In this document: positions 1 to 8,939 of the stretch, one piece after another
Layout of the letters: the number at the start of each line of letters is the position of its first letter
How positions within the stretch are numbered: the stretch's first letter is position 1
Assembly (NCBI GenBank): GCA_934168245.1
Contig: CAKPMY010000003.1
Coordinates: forward strand, 84,883-148,882
Source: an uncultured Bacilli bacterium
GTDB lineage: Bacteria; Bacillota_I; Bacilli_A; RF39; UBA660
DNA length: 64,000 nucleotides
Direction: 5' to 3'
Translations under genes and position numbers: made by a program
The notes under the pieces: generated by a model
The model's database searches: none
Told to the model about the DNA's origin: nothing
Seen by the model: only the letters and a program-made list of their open reading frames with translations

Positions 1-686
1 TCTTTCTCGCAAGTATTCCAAAATACTTCAACAACACTATTACTTTAATTGGTCTATCTAAATCATATGGTCTAGCCCAGGTAAGAGCCGGAGCCATTAT
101 TGCACCAATTCCTATAATAAATGATGTAACAGCCCAAATATCCCACGAAGTAGATGCCTTATCTTATATTCAATCTGCTGCTTTAGCCGGAGCCTTCAAT
201 GGTACAGCAAGACGATATAAACAAGCCGACAAATACTTTAAAGGCCTAATTAAAGAATATAAATATCACTTAAATCTAATAGAAGCCTTAATATATGGAA
301 TTGACTATAAAAACTGTGAGTCTAACCGCAATGAAATCATGAAAGATATCAGAAACTATACAATAGATGAAGAAAAAATAAAAATAATAACTTCTGGTAC
401 TCCAGGTCTAAAAATAAAAGATCACACCTACCCAGAAGGTGGTTTCTTCATAGTAGCCGACTTCACAGAACTAAAAGGGAAAAAATATAAAGATATGGTT
501 ATTACAGATGAAAAAGAACTAGTTAAATATATCTATCTAAAAACAAAAATAAACTTCTTAATCGGACTAAGTTTTTCTTGGCCAAATGAAGGTGAAATGG
601 TTGCTAGAATAAACTTTGCCATTGATAGAAAAGATTTAATCCATAATTTATATTTAATAAATAAAGCAGTGAGGGAATTAAAATGA
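1..686 (+). CDS. PLP-dependent aminotransferase class I/II, C-terminal part (5' end outside window)
   Basis: The frame is open from base 3, so the gene starts before the window; the ATG at 339 is internal. The translation contains GLSKSYGLAQVRAG, the aminotransferase fold-type I motif with the PLP lysine (codon 60-62) and the downstream Arg. The rest (GGFFIVADF, ending VRELK) fits the small C-terminal domain. It presumably transfers amino groups between an amino acid and a 2-oxo acid in the cytosol; the substrate cannot be told. Its TGA stop overlaps the ATG of the ATP-grasp gene by 4 nt, so the two are translationally coupled and may serve one small-molecule pathway. The family call is firm, the pathway is inference. 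Confidence 0.8.
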   Translation, partial: FLASIPKYFNNTITLIGLSKSYGLAQVRAGAIIAPIPIINDVTAQISHEVDALSYIQSAALAGAFNGTARRYKQADKYFKGLIKEYKYHLNLIEALIYGIDYKNCESNRNEIMKDIRNYTIDEEKIKIITSGTPGLKIKDHTYPEGGFFIVADFTELKGKKYKDMVITDEKELVKYIYLKTKINFLIGLSFSWPNEGEMVARINFAIDRKDLIHNLYLINKAVRELK

Positions 687-1630
687 AACAGTTAAGAAAT
701 CTAAAATTCAGCTTACTAAAACTTCTAAATAAAATCTACGTCTTTTTCCACAGAAAAAGTCTAAAAGAAGACGTAATAATCGCCTCATCCAGTACTTGGG
801 CAAATAAACTAAGAGAAGATTTTTTCCTAAAAGATGCCCTTAATAAAGCCGGTATCAATGCCAAAATAATGCCTTGGGAAGAATTAAACAATCTAAATAA
901 TGAGACTATCCTAATAAAGTCTACCTGGGGCTTTCATAGAAAAATATCTACCTGGAATGACTGGTTAAAATATTTAGAAGAAAACAACATAAAAACTTTA
1001 AACCCTTTAAATATTATTAAAGACAACTATGATAAAGAAAAACAATTTTCTATCCTAGATAAAAATAATATTAAACACATTGATACTTTATTTATTGAAA
1101 ATGATCAAGAATCAGAAACTAAAATACTTCCCTTCTTGAAAAAGTACAAAACCATTGTCTTAAAACCAGCAATATCAGAAAGTGGCTACCATACTTACAA
1201 AGTATCAACCAAAGAAGAACTAAAAGAACTACTTCCTAAATTTAAAAATGCCAAAATACTAGTTCAACCATATATAAAAGATATTGATAAAGGTGAATAT
1301 TCCTTAGTATATATTGCTGACAAGTTAGTAAATGTCGTTCTAAAATATAATGATATCTTTATGGATCGTAACTCTGTGCAATACATAGAAGAAGATAAAG
1401 TCCCAAAAGAACTTTTATCTCTAGGTTCTAAAATACTAAAAGTACCAAACTATAAAGGTTACTTATTTATGCGTTTAGACGTAGTTAAAAATGGTTCTAA
1501 CTACGAAATAATGGAAGTAGAACTACTAGATCCAAATCTATACTTAAACTTTATTCCAAATAAAGAACAAAAAAGAAAAACTTATAAATACTTTGCTGAA
1601 AGTATAAAAAGAAGACTTACTAAGAAATAG
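683..1630 (+). CDS. ATP-grasp family protein
   Basis: A 315-residue soluble protein. The middle and C-terminal parts look like an ATP-grasp fold: TIVLKPAISESGYHTYKV (ATP-binding lysine and Gly/Ser loop), ILVQPYIKDIDKGEYSLVYI (central strands with Glu), and MEVELLDPNLYLNF (metal-binding Glu/Asn near the end). ATP-grasp enzymes join a carboxylate to an amine or thiol through an acyl-phosphate. The ATG overlaps the stop of the upstream aminotransferase, which suggests a two-enzyme route to an amino-acid-derived compound. No peptide precursor or transporter is visible nearby. The fold call is good; the ligand is unknown. Confidence 0.7.
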   Translation: MKQLRNLKFSLLKLLNKIYVFFHRKSLKEDVIIASSSTWANKLREDFFLKDALNKAGINAKIMPWEELNNLNNETILIKSTWGFHRKISTWNDWLKYLEENNIKTLNPLNIIKDNYDKEKQFSILDKNNIKHIDTLFIENDQESETKILPFLKKYKTIVLKPAISESGYHTYKVSTKEELKELLPKFKNAKILVQPYIKDIDKGEYSLVYIADKLVNVVLKYNDIFMDRNSVQYIEEDKVPKELLSLGSKILKVPNYKGYLFMRLDVVKNGSNYEIMEVELLDPNLYLNFIPNKEQKRKTYKYFAESIKRRLTKK

Positions 1631-1700
1631 TCAAACAGAGCCAAGATCTTAAGTATAAGACAAGTCTCCGTAAGACTATTTCTTTTATTTACAAAACTTA

Positions 1701-1709
1701 TGCTATAAT
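1701..1709 (+). promoter_or_regulatory. Extended -10 promoter of the two-component operon
   Basis: TGCTATAAT, an extended -10, lies about 55 bp before the response regulator start. No good -35 is seen, as at several other promoters in this window. Confidence 0.5.
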
Positions 1710-1763
1710 ATATTTAATTTTAATTTAATAAAACAAATATATACTTATTAAGAGGGATGAGTT

Positions 1764-2447
1764 ATGAGAATATTAATTATTGAAGATGAATACAATCTTG
1801 CTGATGCTATCAGAGATAAACTATTAAAAGAAAACTACCTAGTTGACATATACCAAGACGGTGAAGAAGGTCTAAATGAAGCCTTAACTGGTATATATGA
1901 TTTAATCATCCTAGATGTTCTGTTACCTAGTAAAAATGGTTTTGAAATTCTAAAAGAAATAAGAAAAAATAACATCCAAAGCAAGGTAATAATGCTAACG
2001 GCTAAGTCGATGTTAGATGACAAATTAGAAGGCTTTAATCTTGGAGCAAATGATTATCTAACTAAACCATTTCATATTGAAGAACTCCTCGCCAGAGTAA
2101 ACGTCCAATTAAAAGGAACTAGTGAAGAAAATAAAGACATTATAAAATACAATGACTTAGAATTAAATACCAAAACATCCAAACTAACTTGTACTAAGTC
2201 AAATGAATCTGTAGAGTTAGTTTGCAAAGAGTTTATGCTTCTTGAATACTTTATAAACAACAAAGAACAAGTATTATCTAAAGAACAAATATATGATAAA
2301 GTTTGGGGAGTATACAATGAAATAGAATCAAATAACTTAGAAGTGTATTTATCCTTCATTAGAAAAAAACTAAAAGCCATCGATTCAAATGTCAATATAA
2401 AATCACTACGAGGACTAGGCTATAAAATGGAGGTAAAAGATGAATAA
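1764..2447 (+). CDS. OmpR/PhoB-family response regulator
   Basis: 227 residues. The N-terminal receiver domain has the acidic pocket (IIEDE), phospho-acceptor Asp51 in DLIILDVLLP, the Thr/Ser switch in VIMLTAKS and Lys in YLTKPF. The C-terminal half is a winged-helix DNA-binding domain ending SLRGLGYKME, typical of OmpR/PhoB. The start follows GAGGGATGAG. The gene overlaps the histidine kinase by 8 nt, so the pair forms a two-component system. The surface protein downstream at 3886 is a possible target, by position only. Confidence 0.93.
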   Translation: MRILIIEDEYNLADAIRDKLLKENYLVDIYQDGEEGLNEALTGIYDLIILDVLLPSKNGFEILKEIRKNNIQSKVIMLTAKSMLDDKLEGFNLGANDYLTKPFHIEELLARVNVQLKGTSEENKDIIKYNDLELNTKTSKLTCTKSNESVELVCKEFMLLEYFINNKEQVLSKEQIYDKVWGVYNEIESNNLEVYLSFIRKKLKAIDSNVNIKSLRGLGYKMEVKDE

Positions 2448-3684
2448 ATTAACTAAAAAAGTATTTTATACAATTTTCTTAATCTTAACCATAACCTCTC
2501 TAAGTTATATTATTACATATAATACAGGTAAATATATAGAGCAATACAAAAGTATAAATAACAGTTTAAATATTGTCTCCAATAATAAAAATGAAAAATT
2601 ACCACTAGATAAACAGTCAGAAGTCAAAGCCCCACCTGAAAAGAAAGAACCAATCCAACTTGATGAGAACATTAAATTTATGGATTCTACTATATATACA
2701 ATCTTAATAGATGAAAATAACTCTATAAAAGAAATAATTAATCATTCCAATAACACCATCTCAAATAAAAAAATTTCATCTATCGCAACAACTATTCTAA
2801 CTAGTAAAGATTTAAAGACTAGATATATAGGTAATCTTTATCTTACAAAATATTCTTATGCCTATAATGAAAATGACTCTCTAATCGTTTTAGATAACAC
2901 TAAGTCTAAACAAACTCTAACCATGTCTTTACTAAATTCATTCATTATATTTATTCTTCTAGAAATCCTAATATTTATAATATCAAAGTATATAACGAAA
3001 TGGATAACTACCCCTGTAAAAACAAGTTTTGAAAAGCAAAAACAATTCATAGAAGATGCTTCTCACGAACTAAAAACACCATTATCTGTGATTATTGCTA
3101 GTACTGAAGCCTTAGAAGAAAGTCCTAAAGAAGGAAAATGGTTAAAAAATATAAAAAGTGAATCTTCTAGAATGGCTAATCTTTTAAGTGATTTACTAGA
3201 CTTAGCCTCATCAGAAAAAAAAGAAACGTACGACTTTAAAAAGAATAATTTATCTAAGACTATTGAGTTATCAGTATTAACATTTGAAGCCAAAGCCTAT
3301 GAATCTGGTATAAAATTAACTTATTCAATAGATGAAAACATATCAATGTCCTATGATGAAAACAGTATCCGACAATTAATTGAAATATTATTAGATAATG
3401 CTATAAAACATTCTAAAGCCAAAGAAGTTGTGAAACTATCTCTAACTGCTTCTAATAATAATATTGTTCTAACTGTTGCCAATAAAGGAGAAGAAATTCC
3501 TAAAGGAGAGGAAGAAAAAATATTTGAAAGATTTTATCGTGTCGATAAATCTCGTAACCGTAAAGAAAATAGATATGGCTTAGGCCTTGCTATTGCTAAA
3601 AATATTGTTCTAAATCATCATGGAGAAATAACTGCTACATCCTCAAATGGCACGACTACCTTTAAAGTTTTATTCAAAAAATAA
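2440..3684 (+). CDS. Sensor histidine kinase
   Basis: 414 residues. TM1 is about residues 8-28, followed by an extracellular sensor of about 130 residues, then TM2 about 163-185. The dimerisation/H-box FIEDASHELKTPLSVI carries His209, followed by N-box LLDNAIKHSK, a G1-like region, the F region (IFERFYRVDKSR) and G2 (GLGLAIAKNIV). No clear HAMP domain lies between TM2 and the H-box. It should autophosphorylate at the membrane and pass phosphate to the partner regulator. The extracellular part is Lys/Asn-rich with a Pro-Pro stretch and gives no ligand hint. Confidence 0.93.
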   Translation: MNKLTKKVFYTIFLILTITSLSYIITYNTGKYIEQYKSINNSLNIVSNNKNEKLPLDKQSEVKAPPEKKEPIQLDENIKFMDSTIYTILIDENNSIKEIINHSNNTISNKKISSIATTILTSKDLKTRYIGNLYLTKYSYAYNENDSLIVLDNTKSKQTLTMSLLNSFIIFILLEILIFIISKYITKWITTPVKTSFEKQKQFIEDASHELKTPLSVIIASTEALEESPKEGKWLKNIKSESSRMANLLSDLLDLASSEKKETYDFKKNNLSKTIELSVLTFEAKAYESGIKLTYSIDENISMSYDENSIRQLIEILLDNAIKHSKAKEVVKLSLTASNNNIVLTVANKGEEIPKGEEEKIFERFYRVDKSRNRKENRYGLGLAIAKNIVLNHHGEITATSSNGTTTFKVLFKK

Positions 3685-3885
3685 AACTTTTTTCTTTATA
3701 TTAATTTTCGTTTAATAAATAAGTACTATTCTAATATCAAGAAAGGAGATATTTATGAAAAAGTTATAAAAGTAAACATCATGACTCGACAAAATAATAA
3801 ATAATTTCGTAGTAACATCAATACAAAAGTGTTATTACTTTATACTTGATAAACTAATATGTAAAATGAATAAGGAGGAAATATT
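3685..3885 (+). other. Intergenic with a stray strong RBS and 4-codon ORF
   Basis: AAAGGAGAT is followed by ATGAAAAAGTTATAA, a full-strength ribosome site in front of a 4-codon frame (3754 onwards). It may be the broken start of a lost small gene or a minimal leader ORF. Nothing else recognisable is seen before the next RBS (AAGGAGG) at about 3872. Confidence 0.25.
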
Positions 3886-5792
3886 ATGAGTAAAAGAGTT
3901 GTAAAAAATATAGTTGTATCACTCATAATGCTACTAAGTATTGGTTCAATTTATTTTACAATGACTTATGTAAAAAATAATGTAAAGACAACAACAGATA
4001 TGTCAAGACCTGAAATGAATAATAATATGACACCACCTGATATGCCAGGTACAAATTCTAATAATGAAAACACGACTGGAGATAGTAACACTAACAATCA
4101 AACACCTCCGGAAAAGCCTGATGGAGAACAAAATCAAACTACTGATTCTAAAACTCCATCAGCAAAACCGGACTCTGCTCAAGCAGAAACAACCCAAAAA
4201 CAACAAAATAATTCAGTTACTGAAAGTGACAATACCAGTCAAGGCAGTAACAACGCTAGTCAAGCCAGTGACAACAATGAGTCAAGTAATATGCCAAGTG
4301 ACATGCCAAGCAATATGCCTAGTATGCCAAACATGTCAACTACTCAAACACTCCCAACTCTATATTATGTAATCTTTGGTCTAGAAGGCTTAGTTCTAGC
4401 AGTCTCTATTATTTACATGATAATGTCTAACTTCAACAAAAAAAGAGCAAAAGAAGTATTTATAAATAAAGACAAAATAACTATCATGATTTTATCAACC
4501 ATAATTTTAACAGCACCTTTAACATATACTTCATCTTTAGTAACAACAAAGTACTTTTTAAATACCAACACTACTCAAACAGAAACTAACAAAAGTACAA
4601 CTACTACATACTCTGCCAAGACAGAGATAACTAAAGATGAAACCATTACATCTGGTACCTACACTTCAACAACAAAAGACGAAAATGCTCTATCAATATC
4701 CGGAGATATAACTTCTACAATATCCAATATAACAGTTACTAAAACAGGAGATTCTGATGGTGGAGATAATACCAGTTTTTATGGTACCAATTCTGCAATA
4801 ATCGCTAAAGATGGAGCCAATCTAACCTTGAAAAATATAACAGTCGAAACATCCGCAACTGGAGCAAATGGAGTATTTAGTTATGGTGGTAGTGCTACTA
4901 CTAATAATTCTAAAAGTGATGGTACGACTATAACTATTAGTGACTCAAAAATCACAACTACAAAAGATAATTCTGGTGGTATTATGACAACTGGTGGTGG
5001 TACTATGATTGCCTCAAACTTAACAATCACAACAGCCGGTACCTCAAGTGCCGCTATTAGAACTGATAGAGGGGTGGAACTGTAACAGTCGATAAAGGAA
5101 CATATACCACAACAGGGCAAGGATCTCCAACTATATATTCAACTGCTGATATAACCGTAAAAAATGCCAAGTTAATTTCCAAAGCCTCAGAAGGAATCGT
5201 AATCGAAGGTAAAAACTCCGTAACTATTGAAGATTGTGAATTAGAAGATACAAATAATAAACTAAATGGTAAATCAACCACTTACAAAAATATTTTCTTA
5301 TATCAATCAATGTCTGGTGATGCTGCTGAAGGTAGTGCAACTTTTACTGCTACTTCTTCGAAGATAACTACTAATAAAGGTGACTCTTTCTATGTAACCA
5401 ATACTAAAGCCACTATCAATCTAACTAATAATACTATAATAAATAATGACTCAACTGGTAAATTTTTACGTATTCAAAAAGATTCATGGGGCAATACAGG
5501 TTCAAATGGTGGAGAAGTAACTCTTAATATGAAAGATCAACAAGTAACTGGAAATATCGTAGTTGATTCTATCTCGACGCTAGAAATGAATCTAAAGAAT
5601 AAATCAACTTATGAAGGTGCCATAAATACAGATAATACAGCCAAGTCAATAAAACTAACTTTAGACAAAACTTCAAAAATAAAATTAACTGCTGACTCTT
5701 ATATAACGAGTCTAGAAGATGCCGATGAAAGTTATTCTAATATTGATTTCAATGGTTACAAATTATATGTAAATGGAAAATCTATAAATTAA
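3886..5792 (+). pseudogene. Beta-helix surface protein interrupted by a -1 frameshift
   Basis: The first frame (3886-5085, 399 residues) stops just after a GGGG run at 5071-5074. The reading continues in the -1 frame to 5792. Adding one G restores IRTDRGGGTVTVDKG and a single 635-residue protein. It has an N-terminal membrane segment (about 9-25), a Pro/Asn/Ser-rich linker with repeated MP motifs, two more membrane segments (about 158-180 and 200-220), then Thr/Asn-rich repeats resembling a right-handed beta-helix of the pectate-lyase/carbohydrate-binding type. It follows the two-component operon. The break may be real decay, phase variation in a short G run, or a sequencing error. Confidence 0.75.
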
Positions 5793-5801
5793 TATTCCAA
5801 T

Positions 5802-5838
5802 CAAAAAGAGGAAAACTAAAATTTCCTCTTTTTTCTTT
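5802..5838. terminator. Bidirectional terminator
   Basis: AAAAGAGGAAA and TTTCCTCTTTT form a stem with a short loop and A/T runs on both sides, between the convergent genes ending at 5792 and 5845. Confidence 0.85.
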
Positions 5839-5844
5839 TCTATA

Positions 5845-6687
5845 CTAATTACTTAATTCACTACTATACCAATAATACTTACCTTCACTATTTATTTTAA
5901 AAGTATGTTTATAAGTATTTCCTAACTCAATATTATCTAAAGCATATTTAGAAGCCTCGTCATTATTAGTAAATGTTTGAAGTGCTTCATTGGTATCACT
6001 AGTAGTAGTCTTTAACACTAAAACATTAGTAGATATATTAGCCGTAAATAAAACTTTTTCATAAATAACTAAATCATTATCTTTAATTTCATATTTAACT
6101 AACTTACTATATCTATCTAATTTTGTTGCTCCTCTAGCGAAAAAAGCGGCATAATATCCACCCGTAAATTCAACTCCACCACCAGCAACAGTGAAATTAG
6201 TAGCTTTTATAGTATCGATATTATACATATCTTTAACTACTCTTAAAAGTTCTTCTTCTTTTACATATTCATTAGCGGCACACTTCCCACATATTGAAGC
6301 CTCAACTTCTTCTGTAGTATTAGTACGTTCAGCATACCTATAAGCATGAGCAAGTAGTAATTTTTCATTTAAGTCACTAGAAGTTACCTTCTCTCTACGA
6401 TAAGCATCTTCTTTATAGTCATATAAATTATCGATAGTATACTCTGGTAAATATGGAACATCTTTCAAATAACCAGTTAACTCTTCATCCCTAAATTTCT
6501 TTTGTTTAACTTCAACTGTAGGATTATTTTTCTTATCAGAATCAGTATTAGTCTTTTCTTTATCTAATAAACTTCTCTGATAAAGCACAAATCCCCCTAA
6601 TCCTAATATTATTAATAAAAGTATTACTATAATAATTGTCGTACTCTTATTACTTTTATTAGTACTTACATCTTTCTTTTCTTCCAT
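5845..6687 (-). CDS. Uncharacterised single-pass membrane protein
   Basis: 280 residues. A charged N-terminal tail is followed by a strong membrane segment at about 17-37 (IIIVILLLIILGLGGFVLY), a polar linker, and a soluble domain of about 200 residues with a paired-Cys motif CGKCAAN. The topology is probably N-in with an extracellular domain. The start is set by AGGAGTGAG just upstream. I do not recognise the family. Nothing nearby assigns a job; it is transcribed towards the surface-protein gene and shares its terminator. Confidence 0.75.
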   Translation of the reverse strand: MEEKKDVSTNKSNKSTTIIIVILLLIILGLGGFVLYQRSLLDKEKTNTDSDKKNNPTVEVKQKKFRDEELTGYLKDVPYLPEYTIDNLYDYKEDAYRREKVTSSDLNEKLLLAHAYRYAERTNTTEEVEASICGKCAANEYVKEEELLRVVKDMYNIDTIKATNFTVAGGGVEFTGGYYAAFFARGATKLDRYSKLVKYEIKDNDLVIYEKVLFTANISTNVLVLKTTTSDTNEALQTFTNNDEASKYALDNIELGNTYKHTFKINSEGKYYWYSSELSN

Positions 6688-6974
6688 TAACTCACTCCTT
6701 TACTATAGAATAGCATAAAAAGAAATGTCTAACATGCTTTTCCTCTAAAAAGAAAAGGAGTAGACATCAAAAAATGTAAATAAAAACTCACTCCCTATAT
6801 GATAAAAGTTTCACTAAAACAGATGCAACATTTACTTAAAGATGATATAATCTAAAATAATAAGAGTGTAGTAGAAAGTAAAGAGTAGAGTAGTGAAATA
6901 AAAAATTAATGTTTAATTAACTATATAGAAATTTATGAATAACATCGCTCTATATAGAAAGTAGAGGTTTTAAA

Positions 6975-8912
6975 ATGATTTGCCCTAAATGTAATTCCAT
7001 AAATGGAGATAGTTCCAGTACCTGTTCAGTATGTGGTAGTAGTTTACTTCCGAATACTAGCCAGCCTAGTCCCATACCAACAACACCAACTGTCATTTCT
7101 AATCAAGTTCAACAAGAGAATGTTACTCAACCAATAAATGTACCAGTTGCGGCACCACAACAAGTGCAAGCATCGTCAAATCAAGTGTCACAATATCAAC
7201 AAAATTTTACCCAAGGATTGCCGAATCCTCAACAGTCACCTCAAGCAAACTATGGATTTCAACAACAGGATTTAAGAAATATATCATCTTCAGTAATAAA
7301 TCAACAGTCCCCAATAGAAAAATCTGTTCTCAATCCCAATACTGATCAAGTAAATCAACCAGACAAGAAAAAATCTAAGCTCCCATTTATAATAATTTTA
7401 ATAATAATGGTTTGTATAATAGGAATAGTTTTCTTTATTCTTTCCAAGAAAGGCAATTTAACCGAGAAAAATGGAAACACCGAATATTCAGCTGCTTTTT
7501 TTATAGAGGAAAACCATAAATATGCTTTATTTAATGATAAAGGTGAACAATTAACTGGATTTGACTTTGATTATGTTTCTGATTTTAGAAATAAAACAGC
7601 AACAGTAGAACAAGATGACAAAACTGCAATTATAAATACAAAAGGAAAGTTCACTGTAAACTTTGATAAATTTGATGATATTGATGTACAAAATTATTTA
7701 TACAGTGCAAGAAAAGGTGATAAAGATTATCTAATAGATGCATCTGGCAGAATCATATATGACATATCAAATGCCAGTGTATCAGGTTATCTTGGTAATG
7801 AAAAATATGTTGTAGTAACTGATAAACAAAAAAAAGTCTTTAAAATCATAAATCATAAAGGTAAAGAAATTTTCAGTCAACCTTTTTCATCTGAAGAAGA
7901 TAAAATAGAAAAAGTATCGTATAAAAATGATAATTATCTTTCTATATTTTATAAAAATAAAACTTATATTTTTGATCTAAACAATGGAAAACAACTTGCT
8001 ACCTTTGAAGATCATAATAGATATTGTATCTTCTATGTTTCAAATGATAAAAAAGTAATTGGTTTAAATTCTTGCGTTGCAGTTTACGAAACAGCAGAAG
8101 AACATCACTATAAACTTATTATAAATGGTAAAATAGAAAATATGGATGATAAATGTGACCAGATATACGAAGCACATGATTTAATTTGCAAAAAGGATGG
8201 TACAAGTTATTTGCTTACTAATAAATATGAGAAAGGAATTGCACTAACTGATACAGACTACATTGATAATAAAAACTATGCTATAGAAAAAGAAGATTCT
8301 AATAGAAATCCGTATGTTGAATTTTACACAGATGGTAAACTTGTTAAAACTGTTTCCTGTAGGAGAATAGGAAGAGATGGTTATGTCAACAGTAACTATA
8401 TATTAAAGGTTAGTTGTAGAGAAAACAACGATTCTTCGTATGGTAAAGATGAATATTATACAAAAGATGGTCAAAGAATTGGAAATGATGTCTATAAAAA
8501 AACGACTCTATTTGATGAAAATGGTTTCGCAACAGTCAGTCAAGATGGAGAAAAATATTATCTAATTAATTCTAAAGGAGAAAAAGTAACAGATGAATAT
8601 GATAGTATAATCCAATATGATAAAAATTATTCGGTATTAAAAAATGACAAATATGGACTACTAGATAATAAAGGAAAAAAATTGATTGATACTATATATA
8701 AAAGTATGATCAGAATAGAGAAAAATGATAGCCTATATTATATGGCAGAATCATCTAATTCAGAATACGTAATTTTAGACAAAAATATGAAAGAACTTTT
8801 TAAGTTGCCATCAGAGCCAAAATACAATGAACATTATTTATATATAACAAAAGAGGGCAAAACCCAATATTATTCTTATAATGGAAAAATGTTTTATGAA
8901 AGTTCAAAGTAA
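6975..8912 (+). CDS. Zinc-ribbon membrane protein with WG-type repeats
   Basis: 645 residues. The N-terminus has a zinc ribbon (CPKC and CSVC, residues 3-20), then a Gln/Pro-rich linker of about 110 residues, a membrane helix (about 136-158) and a large extracellular region. That region is built of repeated units such as KYALFNDKGEQ, TAIINTKGKF, KYYLINSKGEKV and KYGLLDNKGKKL, the WG/KWG-type beta-repeat. The start follows AGAGGT. The next gene (27 nt gap) shares the zinc ribbon plus TM head, so the two probably form one operon. A surface binding or scaffolding role is inference. Confidence 0.8.
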   Translation: MICPKCNSINGDSSSTCSVCGSSLLPNTSQPSPIPTTPTVISNQVQQENVTQPINVPVAAPQQVQASSNQVSQYQQNFTQGLPNPQQSPQANYGFQQQDLRNISSSVINQQSPIEKSVLNPNTDQVNQPDKKKSKLPFIIILIIMVCIIGIVFFILSKKGNLTEKNGNTEYSAAFFIEENHKYALFNDKGEQLTGFDFDYVSDFRNKTATVEQDDKTAIINTKGKFTVNFDKFDDIDVQNYLYSARKGDKDYLIDASGRIIYDISNASVSGYLGNEKYVVVTDKQKKVFKIINHKGKEIFSQPFSSEEDKIEKVSYKNDNYLSIFYKNKTYIFDLNNGKQLATFEDHNRYCIFYVSNDKKVIGLNSCVAVYETAEEHHYKLIINGKIENMDDKCDQIYEAHDLICKKDGTSYLLTNKYEKGIALTDTDYIDNKNYAIEKEDSNRNPYVEFYTDGKLVKTVSCRRIGRDGYVNSNYILKVSCRENNDSSYGKDEYYTKDGQRIGNDVYKKTTLFDENGFATVSQDGEKYYLINSKGEKVTDEYDSIIQYDKNYSVLKNDKYGLLDNKGKKLIDTIYKSMIRIEKNDSLYYMAESSNSEYVILDKNMKELFKLPSEPKYNEHYLYITKEGKTQYYSYNGKMFYESSK

Positions 8913-8939
8913 AAAAGATAAGTAAAAAGGAGGAATTAT

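Noticed and set aside
1835..3293. Minus-strand frames inside the two-component genes
   Set aside because: Shadows of strongly coding plus-strand genes, without ribosome sites.
5310..5792. Separate gene starting at 5310
   Set aside because: The same frame runs back to the G run at 5071 and continues the upstream protein; no ribosome site at 5310.
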